Assembly: GCA_964407665.1 (NCBI GenBank)
Contig: CAYOWK010000037.1
Span: 1 to 41,228 of the forward strand
Length of the DNA stretch: 41,228 nucleotides
From: CAYOWK01 sp964407665
GTDB taxonomy: Bacteria > Pseudomonadota > Alphaproteobacteria > Caulobacterales > Hyphomonadaceae
Direction of reading: 5' to 3'
Position numbers and translations under genes: made by a program
Notes under the pieces: generated by a model
Seen by the model: the letters and a program-made list of their open reading frames with translations, nothing else
Databases searched by the model: none
Told to the model about the DNA's origin: nothing
Shown: in pieces, positions 34,941 through 41,228 of the stretch
Position numbering within the stretch: position 1 is the first letter of the stretch
Layout: each line of letters opens with the position of its first letter

Positions 34941-35672
34941 GTGAGGGCAGGCCGACGGCGCAGTGCAGTCCTGCTGGCCGCCCCCCTCCTGGCCGGAGCC
35001 GTCCTCGCGGCGTCCTGTGACGGTCCAGCGCCCGCCGCCAGCAATAACCTCCCCGGAATCGTCGAGGTCATCTCGCCCGCCACCGGCTCGGGAACCCTGG
35101 TGATCTTCCTCTCCGGCATTGCCGGGTGGGGCGGCATCGACCGACAGTCCGCCGGCTTGCTGGGCGAGGCCGGCCACACCGTGGTCGCGCTCGACAGCCC
35201 CGACTGGTTCAGCCAGCGCCGCCCGGCCGCCGAGGTCGCAGCCCATCTGGCGGCCATCATCGACGCCCACGAAGGTCCCGCCGGCGCCGAGCGCATTGTT
35301 CTGGCAGGCTATTCCTTCGGGGCCAACGCCCTGCCGCCCGCCTGGAACGCCCTCGATCCGGTCCGCCAGGCTGACATCGCCGCCGTCATCCTGATCGCCC
35401 CCAATCGCCGGGCGCGCGAGATCATCGACCTCCGGGCCCTGCTGGGCCTCAGCCTGGGGCCCGCCGACCTCGCCCCCGAACTCGCCCGCATCCCTGCGGA
35501 CAAGCTCGTCTGCATCTATCCCCAGGCCGAACGCGCCACGAGCGGCTGCACGCTGGCCGGGATGGAGCGCGCCCGGGTGGTGCAGCTCCCCGGCGGGCAC
35601 ACCTTCAACGGCGACGCAAAAGCCGTCGCAGCCGAGATCGAGACCGTTCTGGCGGGCCTGCAAAGCGGTTGA
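34941..35672 (+). CDS. VirJ/AcvB-type alpha/beta hydrolase, lipoprotein-like
   Basis: A 243-residue protein matching the VirJ domain: IFLSGIAGWGGID, HTVVALDSPDWFSQRRPAAEVAAHL, the nucleophile elbow LAGYSFGANALPPAWN (Ser125) and LPGGHTFNGD, with the His late in the chain. The signal ends in LAASC (Cys26), placing it in the periplasm. Agrobacterium AcvB hydrolyses lysyl-phosphatidylglycerol in the membrane; VirJ is linked to type IV secretion. No lysyl-PG synthase is seen in this window. The GTG start lies immediately after the TAG of the EF-hand gene; GGAG is inside that gene's end. Confidence 0.88.
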   Translation: MRAGRRRSAVLLAAPLLAGAVLAASCDGPAPAASNNLPGIVEVISPATGSGTLVIFLSGIAGWGGIDRQSAGLLGEAGHTVVALDSPDWFSQRRPAAEVAAHLAAIIDAHEGPAGAERIVLAGYSFGANALPPAWNALDPVRQADIAAVILIAPNRRAREIIDLRALLGLSLGPADLAPELARIPADKLVCIYPQAERATSGCTLAGMERARVVQLPGGHTFNGDAKAVAAEIETVLAGLQSG

Positions 35673-35692
35673 AAACGCCGCGAAAAACGCCG

Positions 35693-35721
35693 TTGCGTTG
35701 GCCGATCCTCATCCCTATAAG
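35693..35721 (+). promoter_or_regulatory. promoter of tRNA-Tyr
   Basis: TTGCGT (35693-35698) and TATAAG (35716-35721) are 17 bases apart, a good sigma-70 layout. A GC-rich leader of about 50 bases leads to the tRNA; it includes CGCTC-GGGA-GAGCG, a small hairpin. Confidence 0.65.
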
Positions 35722-35778
35722 ACCCCCTCGCTCGGGAGAGCGGCCCCCTCCGGGACCATTTTCCAGACGACGGCGCGA

Positions 35779-35863
35779 GGGGGAATGTCCCGAGCGGCAA
35801 AGGGGGGGGACTGTAAATCCCCTGGCATAGCCTTCGTAGGTTCGAGTCCTACTTCCCCCACCA
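35779..35863 (+). tRNA. tRNA-Tyr (anticodon GTA)
   Basis: An 85-base tRNA with CCA encoded. The acceptor stem GGGGGAA (35779-35785) pairs with TTCCCCC (35853-35859). The anticodon arm GGGGA-CTGTAAA-TCCCC has GTA at 35813-35815. A long variable arm of about 13 bases (35823-35835) marks it as class II, as expected for bacterial tRNA-Tyr. The T arm is GTAGG-TTCGAGT-CCTAC. GTA decodes UAU and UAC; its first base is normally modified to queuosine, and a QueD-family gene lies elsewhere in the window. Confidence 0.97.
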
Positions 35864-35871
35864 CGCGCCCG

Positions 35872-35977
35872 TTTTCGTCATCCCGCACGCAGGCGCGCAG
35901 CGCCGGAGATGCGGGACCCGGCCACACCCAACGGTGTCCGCGTCCGGATCCCGGATCAGCCTGCGGCTGAACGAAAA
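35872..35977. repeat. MITE/REP-like element next to tRNA-Tyr
   Basis: Nine bases after the tRNA CCA a 106-base element begins with TTTTCGT and ends with ACGAAAA. Inside are two imperfect hairpins: CATCCCGCA...GATGCGGGA on the left and GGATCCCGGATC with CAGCCTGCGGCTGA on the right. Similar TCATCCCG/GATCCGGG elements are frequent between genes of alphaproteobacteria. It ends eight bases from the rluD-type stop codon and may terminate both. There is no integrase here, so it is not an island edge. Confidence 0.65.
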
Positions 35978-35984
35978 TGCCCCG

Positions 35985-37085
35985 CTACATCCCCCGCAAC
36001 GCCTCGATAAGCCCGACCATATCCTCCGGCGGCCCGCATTCGAACCGGATCAGCTTCCCCGTCACCGGGTGATCGAACCCGAGAATGGCGGCATGCAGCG
36101 CCTGCCGTGAGAACGCGTCGGCGGCGAAGCGCCCGCGGTCCCACGCCGGACCCTTGCCGACCGACCTCAGCCCGCGCCCCTTGCCATAGACCGGATCGCC
36201 CAGCACCGGCGCGCCCACATGCGCCATGTGCACGCGGATCTGGTGTGTGCGCCCCGTCTCCAGCCGGCACTCGACCAGACCGGCGGCGGGCTGCGTTCCT
36301 GTGCCGTCCAGATGGCCCCAGCTTTCCAGCACGCGATAGTTGGTGATGGCGTGGCGGCCGTGCTGGCTCTCCTCGCTCTCCTGCCGGTTGGGATCATCCG
36401 AATGCGGGTCGTGCTTCACGTGCTTCTCGCGCACCACGGCCATCTTCTTGCGGTCGTTGGGCGAGCGCGCGATCCGCGTCTCGATCCGCCCGATCAGCGG
36501 GCGCGGCACGCCGCGCGTCACCGCCAGATAGGCGCGCTCGATGTCGTGGGCCGCAAACATCGCCGTCAGCGCCGAATGCGTCGCCTGCGACTTGGCGGCG
36601 ACCATCACGCCCGACGTCTCCTTGTCGAGCCGGTGCACGATGCCGGGCCGGTTGATGCCGCCAATCCCCGTCAGCGACTGGCCGCAGTGAAACAGCAGTG
36701 CGTTGACCAGCGTGCCCGACCACTGGCCGGGCGCAGGGTGCACCACCATGCCGGGCGGCTTGTTGACGATGATGAGGTGCTTGTCCTCGAACAGGATCTC
36801 CAGCGGGATATCCTCGGGCAGGGCGTCGCCGCCCTCGGCCGGCGGCATGTCCAGCGTATAGGTCGCCCCCGGCAGGATCTTCGCCCTGGGGTCCGTGACG
36901 GTCTTGCCGTTCACGGCCAGCCGCCCGTCCTCGACCAGCGTCCGTGCGCGCGAGCGCGACAGTCCTTCGAATGCTTCCGGCAACCATTTGTCGAGCCGCT
37001 CCCCGGCGGCCTCGGCCGGCGCCACGGCCGTTGCGACACCCGCGCCTTCCGGTTCTGAATCGGTGAATTCCTCGGGTGTCGTCAT
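35985..37085 (-). CDS. rluD: RluA/RluD family 23S rRNA pseudouridine synthase
   Basis: A 366-residue enzyme converting uridines to pseudouridine in 23S rRNA (RluD sites lie in helix 69). An S4-like RNA-binding domain (RLDKWLPEAFEGLSRSRARTLVEDGRLAVNG) precedes the catalytic domain with IIVNKPPGMVVHPAPG and the active-site Asp in VHRLDKETSGVMV. ECRLETGRTHQIRVHMAHVGAPVLGDPVYG completes the family pattern. An insert of about 20 charged residues (KHDPHSDDPNRQESEESQHG) sits between the KKMAVV and AITNYRV strands. The ATG at 37085 is chosen because the protein is of family length from there; an ATG at 37127 is possible. RluD rather than RluC is my best guess. Confidence 0.92.
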   Translation of the reverse strand: MTTPEEFTDSEPEGAGVATAVAPAEAAGERLDKWLPEAFEGLSRSRARTLVEDGRLAVNGKTVTDPRAKILPGATYTLDMPPAEGGDALPEDIPLEILFEDKHLIIVNKPPGMVVHPAPGQWSGTLVNALLFHCGQSLTGIGGINRPGIVHRLDKETSGVMVAAKSQATHSALTAMFAAHDIERAYLAVTRGVPRPLIGRIETRIARSPNDRKKMAVVREKHVKHDPHSDDPNRQESEESQHGRHAITNYRVLESWGHLDGTGTQPAAGLVECRLETGRTHQIRVHMAHVGAPVLGDPVYGKGRGLRSVGKGPAWDRGRFAADAFSRQALHAAILGFDHPVTGKLIRFECGPPEDMVGLIEALRGM

Positions 37086-37211
37086 GGATATGTCTTGCCG
37101 GCGGTTCAGAAGGAGCGAAATGGCCATTCTGGTTTTGGGATCGGGCACGGCTTCGCACATTGCGCGGCCTTCGCCTATGGCCCGGCGCCGTGAGGCCGAG
37201 GGAGACGCACA

Positions 37212-38885
37212 ATGACGAACCTTACCCGCAGGGGCGCACTCACCGCAGGCGCGATCGGTGCGGCGGGCCTCGCCGCCGCCTGCGCCTCGGACGCTCCGCA
37301 AGCCGAGGCCGGCAACGGCGTCTTCCGGCACGGCGTCGCCTCAGGCGATCCGAAGTCCGACCGGGTCGTGATCTGGACCCGCATCACGCCCGCCGATGCA
37401 GCGCCAGGCAGCGTCAAGGTCATGTGGGTCATCGCCAGCGACCCCGAATTCAGATCGGTGGTCCAGAAGGGCGAATTCCGCACAGGCCCGGAACGCGACT
37501 ACACCGTGAAGGTGGACGTCCAGCGCCTGAAACCGGGGAAGGTCTACCACTACAGGTTCACATCCGGCGCCGCGACCTCGCCCCCCGGCGCCACGCGCAC
37601 GCTGCCGGCCGGCCCGACCGAAGAATTCCGCATGGCCGTCGTGTCCTGCTCGAACGTCCCGTTCGGCTACTTCCACGTCTACCGCGAGATCGCGAAGCGC
37701 ACCGACGTGCACGCCGTCGCCCACCTCGGCGACTACATCTACGAATACGGCGTTGACGGTTATGGCGGCGAGGTCGGCAAGGCGCTTGGCCGCAACCACC
37801 AGCCCGCCCACGAGACGCTGACGCTGGCCGACTACCGTACGCGCTACGCACAGTACCGCTCCGAGCCGGACCTGCAGGCCGCGCATGCGATAGCGCCCTG
37901 GTTCGTCACCTGGGACGACCATGAATCGGCCAACAACTCCTACCGGACCGGCGCCGAGAACCACCAGCCGGCCACCGAAGGCGACTGGTCCAAGCGCAAG
38001 GCGGAAGCCGTTCAGGCCTATCTCGAATGGATGCCGATGCGGGATCCCGAGCCCGGCAAGATGCTGGAGTCGATCTACCGCAAGTTCGACGTGGGCGATC
38101 TCGCCACGCTCTTTGCGCTTGAATCCCGCCTCGGCGGACGCAGCGACGAGCTGAACGCCACAGCCCTCGTGCGCGCACCGCCCGAAGGCCGCGCCGAAGC
38201 CGCGCGCGCCCTGAAAGCCAAAGTGGATGATCCCGCCCGCACCATGCTCGGGCTGCAGCAGGAAGCCTGGCTGGCCGATGGCCTCAAGGCCTCGGCGTCG
38301 TCCGGCAAGCGCTGGCAGGTCCTGCTCAATCAGGTGACGATGGCGAGAATCCGGATCCCCGATTTCGAGAAGATCCTGCCGCCGGATCAGTGGGAATCCG
38401 CCCCGCCGATCGTGAAGCGGCTCTCCCTCTCGGGCGCATGGGGGCTGGAGTGGAACCTCGATTGCTGGTCCGGCTTCACGGCGGCGCGCGAGCGTCTCTA
38501 CGCGGCGTCCCGGGCGGCGGACGCTCGCCTTGTCGTTCTCACCGGCGACACCCACTCGGCCTGGGCCAACGAGCTGCACGACAACCAGAACCATCTGGTC
38601 GGTCTGGAGTTCGCCTGCACGTCCGTCACATCCGAGGGCATGGGCGACGTCATCCCGATGGCCAACCTCAACACCCTGATGACCGACGCCAACGAGGAGG
38701 TGATCTACTTCAACGGCTTCGACCGCGGGTACACCTTCCTCACTCTTCGCCCGGACGCCGTCGAGGCGGTCTATGTGAAGCTGTCGACCGTGCGGGCGCC
38801 CGAGTACTCCGCCAGCGTGGACGTGGCGTTCACCGCTGACCGTACCAGGGACGGCGTCTCCCGCCTGAAGCGCGCGACGCCCTGA
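37212..38885 (+). CDS. phoD: alkaline phosphatase D (PhoD), first tandem copy
   Basis: A 557-residue Tat-exported phosphodiesterase/phosphomonoesterase of the PhoD family, which uses iron and calcium. The signal TNLTRRGALTAGAIGAAGLAAAC contains the twin arginines and a lipobox-like Cys. The N-terminal beta domain (FRHGVASGDPKSDRVVIWTRI) is followed by the metallo-phosphatase core: VVSCSN with iron ligand Cys146, HLGDYIYEY (Asp174), VTWDDHESANNS and TGDTHSAWANEL. The ATG at 37212 has GGGAGA upstream. It releases phosphate from phosphodiesters and phospholipids or teichoic-acid-like substrates. A paralogue follows at once. No Pho box could be pinned down. Confidence 0.96.
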   Translation: MTNLTRRGALTAGAIGAAGLAAACASDAPQAEAGNGVFRHGVASGDPKSDRVVIWTRITPADAAPGSVKVMWVIASDPEFRSVVQKGEFRTGPERDYTVKVDVQRLKPGKVYHYRFTSGAATSPPGATRTLPAGPTEEFRMAVVSCSNVPFGYFHVYREIAKRTDVHAVAHLGDYIYEYGVDGYGGEVGKALGRNHQPAHETLTLADYRTRYAQYRSEPDLQAAHAIAPWFVTWDDHESANNSYRTGAENHQPATEGDWSKRKAEAVQAYLEWMPMRDPEPGKMLESIYRKFDVGDLATLFALESRLGGRSDELNATALVRAPPEGRAEAARALKAKVDDPARTMLGLQQEAWLADGLKASASSGKRWQVLLNQVTMARIRIPDFEKILPPDQWESAPPIVKRLSLSGAWGLEWNLDCWSGFTAARERLYAASRAADARLVVLTGDTHSAWANELHDNQNHLVGLEFACTSVTSEGMGDVIPMANLNTLMTDANEEVIYFNGFDRGYTFLTLRPDAVEAVYVKLSTVRAPEYSASVDVAFTADRTRDGVSRLKRATP

Positions 38886-39069
38886 ACCGGAACAGGGCAG
38901 GCGGCGCCTCGTACGGCCCGGTCCCTGCAGCCGTCTGGCTGTCTGTCCGTGATTTTGCCGGGATCGTCATGATCCTGTCGCGCAGGCGGGGCAGGTGTCC
39001 GGCAGGGATTCGCATACAGTCGCGCATGCGACTATGGTCCGGCGAGCCGGCAGCCGAGGGAGACGCGAG

Positions 39070-40803
39070 ATGACGAAACTCACCCGCAGGGGCGCACTCG
39101 GCGCAGGCATGGTCGGCGCTGCGGGTCTCGCGGCGGGCTGTTCGCGCCAGGAGGCCGAAGCCCAGACGCCTGCCGCCGTCTTCCAGCACGGCGTTGCGTC
39201 CGGCGATCCGAAGTCGGACCGGGTCATCATCTGGACCCGCATCACCCCCGCAAAGCCCGCGAAGACGGTCAAGGTCAACTGGTTCGTCGCCAGCGATCCC
39301 GCCTTCAAGACCATTGTCCAGCAGGGTGAATACCGCACCGGCCCAAACCGCGACTACACGGTGAAGGTCGACGTCGAAGGCCTGAAACCGGGGACGGTCT
39401 ACTACTACTATTTCCGGTCGGGCGCGGCGGCCTCGCCGGGCGGGGCGACGCGCACCCTGCCGGATGGTCCGATGGAAGAGTTCCGAATGGCGGTGGTGTC
39501 CTGCTCGCACTACGCCTTCGGCTATTTCAACGCCTACCGCGAGATCGCCAAGCGCAACGACGTCCACGCCGTCGTCCACCTTGGCGACTACATCTACGAA
39601 TACGGAACAGAGGGATATGGCGGCGCCTCCGGCAAGGCGCTGGGACGCAACCACGATCCGGTCCACGAGATCGTCAAGCTGGCCGACTACCGCCGCCGCT
39701 ACGCCCAGTACCGCACCGACCCGGACCTTCAGGCCGCCCACGCGATCGCGCCCTGGTTCGTGACGTGGGACGATCATGAATCGACCAACAACTCCTACCG
39801 CACCGGCGCCGAGAACCATCAACCCGAAACCGAGGGCGACTGGTCGGTGCGCAAGTCCGAGGCCGTCCAGGCCTACCTGGAATGGATGCCGATGCGCGAT
39901 CCGCTGCCGGGCAAGGTCTGGGAGTCGATCTATCGCAAGTTCGACGTGGGCGATCTTGCCACGCTGTTCTGTCTCGAATCCCGGCTTGTTGGCCGCGGCG
40001 AGGACCTCACCTTCGACGAGATGTGGCGCGCTGCGCCGGAGAACCGCGTCGAGGCGGCAAAGGTCCTGAAGGCCAAGGTGGACGATCCCGCCCGCACCAT
40101 GCTCGGCGCCCAGCAGGAAGCCTGGCTGGCCGAAGGCCTCAAGGAGTCCGCGCAGGCCGGCAAGCGCTGGCAGGTGCTGGTCAATCAGGTCACGATGGCG
40201 AAGATAAAAACGCCCGAGATCGAATCGAAGCTGCCCGCGGCGGTCTGGGCGATTGTGCCGCCGGGCTACCGGCGCTTCACGCAGACCGCCTCCTACGGCT
40301 TCGAATGGAACCTCGACAGCTGGTCCGGTTTCCCGGCGGCGCGCGAGCGTCTCTACGATGCAGCGCGCGCGGCAGGCGCCCGGCTGATCGTTCTGGCCGG
40401 CGACACCCACACCGCCTGGGCGAACGAGCTGCACGATCGCAACAAGAACCTGGTCGGGCTGGAGTTCGCCTGCACGTCGGTGACGTCCAACGGCATGGGC
40501 GACAGCCTGCCGGTGAGAGAGATCAACTGGCTGATGACCGAGGCGAACGACGAAGTCCTCTACTACAACGCCTTCGACAAGGGCTTCACCATCGTCACGC
40601 TCAAGCCGGAGACGGTCGAAGCGACCTACGTGAAAGTGTCGACGGTCAAGTCGCGCGACTACTACGCCAGCGTCGACGCCTCTTTCACCGCCACCCGCAC
40701 CGACTACGGCGTCACCCGGCTCACCATGGGACAGAGCGACACCGCAGCGCGTCCCACCACCGCGATCGGCAGCGGAACCCTAGACCCGATCCCCTCGCCG
40801 TAG
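39070..40803 (+). CDS. phoD: alkaline phosphatase D (PhoD), second tandem copy
   Basis: A 577-residue paralogue of the preceding gene and very similar along its length. It has the same Tat start (TKLTRRGALGAGMVGAAGLAAGC), VVSCSH with the metal cysteine, HLGDYIYEY, VTWDDHESTNNS and AGDTHTAWANEL, so all metal ligands are kept. It differs in a variable stretch near FDEMWRAAPENR and in a C-terminal tail of about 20 extra residues. The ATG at 39070 has GGGAGA upstream; the same GAGGGAGACGC leader precedes both copies. The pair most likely arose by tandem duplication and may now differ in substrate or regulation (inference). Confidence 0.96.
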   Translation: MTKLTRRGALGAGMVGAAGLAAGCSRQEAEAQTPAAVFQHGVASGDPKSDRVIIWTRITPAKPAKTVKVNWFVASDPAFKTIVQQGEYRTGPNRDYTVKVDVEGLKPGTVYYYYFRSGAAASPGGATRTLPDGPMEEFRMAVVSCSHYAFGYFNAYREIAKRNDVHAVVHLGDYIYEYGTEGYGGASGKALGRNHDPVHEIVKLADYRRRYAQYRTDPDLQAAHAIAPWFVTWDDHESTNNSYRTGAENHQPETEGDWSVRKSEAVQAYLEWMPMRDPLPGKVWESIYRKFDVGDLATLFCLESRLVGRGEDLTFDEMWRAAPENRVEAAKVLKAKVDDPARTMLGAQQEAWLAEGLKESAQAGKRWQVLVNQVTMAKIKTPEIESKLPAAVWAIVPPGYRRFTQTASYGFEWNLDSWSGFPAARERLYDAARAAGARLIVLAGDTHTAWANELHDRNKNLVGLEFACTSVTSNGMGDSLPVREINWLMTEANDEVLYYNAFDKGFTIVTLKPETVEATYVKVSTVKSRDYYASVDASFTATRTDYGVTRLTMGQSDTAARPTTAIGSGTLDPIPSP

Positions 40804-40873
40804 GGTGGGATGGATGCGTCCGGGTGTGGGACAGACATCCCTCGTCCCCACCACACAGGCCACGCTTCTGCAA

Positions 40874-40913
40874 ACGGACACGCAAGTGTCCGTGTTTCCC
40901 GCGCATGCGGGAA
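40874..40913 (+). terminator. two hairpins downstream of phoD
   Basis: ACGGACAC-GCAA-GTGTCCGT (40874-40893) is a perfect 8-bp stem with a GCAA loop of the stable GNRA class. TTCCCGC-GCAT-GCGGGAA (40896-40912) follows after two bases. They lie about 70 bases beyond the second phoD stop and probably end its transcript; the second stem resembles a dispersed repeat. Confidence 0.55.
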
Positions 40914-41149
40914 GCCAGACTTAACAGCCTGACCCCACACACAATTCCCCAAGTCTGGATCCTCGCGGCCGCTAGGACCGCGCGCTGCGGGCCGCCTCCA
41001 GACAGAAAAAATGGTCCGTTCAATCCGACCGGGTATCCACATCCTGCAATCTCCCCCTCGCGCCTGTCACGGGAGGGTTTCGGGAGGCCTCCGAAGTCCA
41101 GAAACGACAGGCGCCGGTCGGCGTGGCGGGATGTTGAATTCCGTTTCGG

Positions 41150-41228
41150 CTCACCCTGAGGAGCGCCCGCATAGGCGCGTCCCTCACCCTGAGCAGCCGC
41201 GCAGCGGCGTGTCGAAGGGGAAGGGCGG
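41150..41228. repeat. tandem CTCACCCTGAG repeats, cut by window end
   Basis: CTCACCCTGAG occurs at 41150-41160 and 41183-41193, each followed by a small GC-rich hairpin (GCCGC-GCA-GCGGC at 41196-41208 in the second) and then GTCGAAGGGG. This is the pattern of the TCACCCTGAGGAG...TCGAAGGGTGA intergenic repeats common in alphaproteobacteria. The element runs towards the edge of the window and may be incomplete. Confidence 0.6.

Larger units (their letters stand above)
40804..41228. other. gene-free right edge
   Basis: 425 bases in which I see no gene. It holds the two hairpins at 40874-40913 and the repeats after 41150. The part between (40914-41149) has no recognisable frame, palindrome or promoter that I can support. 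Confidence 0.5.

Noticed and set aside
35779..35977. Genomic island boundary at tRNA-Tyr
   Set aside because: There is no integrase, and no repeat of the tRNA 3' end was found in the window.
38830..40434. 534-codon open frame opposite the second phoD
   Set aside because: Antisense shadow; a similar shadow lies opposite the first phoD because the two genes are duplicates.

Overview
The window is GC-rich DNA that looks like ordinary chromosome of an alphaproteobacterium. Caulobacterales/Hyphomonadaceae-like is my best guess, an inference from gene content. The supporting evidence is an RpoH sigma factor of alphaproteobacterial type, a VirJ/AcvB-type lipase-like protein, many exported proteins with twin-arginine or lipoprotein signals, and small GC-rich intergenic palindromes of the kinds scattered through such genomes. 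I see no phage, transposase, CRISPR array or plasmid functions. The window is densely packed with genes on both strands; most are single genes or two- to three-gene operons.

Layout. 0.2-9.1 kb: a KimA-like K+ permease, a palindromic repeat, an ABC-F ATPase, a small hydrophilic protein, a 6-pyruvoyl-tetrahydropterin-synthase (QueD) family protein without the usual cysteine, a DmpA-type aminopeptidase, a CPA1 Na+/H+ antiporter and a pteridine-reductase-like SDR. 9.1-15.9 kb: an inverted-repeat element, an EF-hand lipoprotein, a membrane-anchored nuclease, a shrunken transglycosylase-like protein, purA, a MarR/Acg-nitroreductase operon with twin palindromes in its promoter, and a GT87-like membrane glycosyltransferase. 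15.9-22.9 kb: an AGCS symporter with an unusual exported N-terminal extension, a cytochrome c-PQQ dehydrogenase lipoprotein, an epimerase-like protein lacking catalytic residues, and a type B carboxylesterase.

22.9-30.7 kb: a tight three-gene operon (small exported/membrane peptide, 62-aa XRE regulator, multi-pass membrane protein) behind a palindromic operator, then a lipoprotein, a CadC-like winged-helix/TPR regulator, a 4-oxalocrotonate tautomerase-family enzyme, a SpoU RNA methylase, a soluble chemoreceptor-like protein with inverted domain order, an LD-carboxypeptidase, a small membrane protein and a PhnB-like VOC protein. 30.7-41.2 kb: an exported family protein, a cytochrome P450, rpoH, an EF-hand lipoprotein abutting a VirJ-type hydrolase, tRNA-Tyr(GTA), an rluD-type pseudouridine synthase, two tandem phoD paralogues, and a final gene-free stretch with hairpins and repeats.

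No single large system spans the window. The parts most worth a second look are the autoregulated-looking XRE/membrane cassette (23.0-24.1 kb), the MarR/Acg unit with two palindromes 20 bp apart, the reversed chemoreceptor-like protein, the enzyme-family members missing key catalytic residues (QueD-like, GT51-like, epimerase-like), and the phoD tandem duplication that includes upstream DNA.
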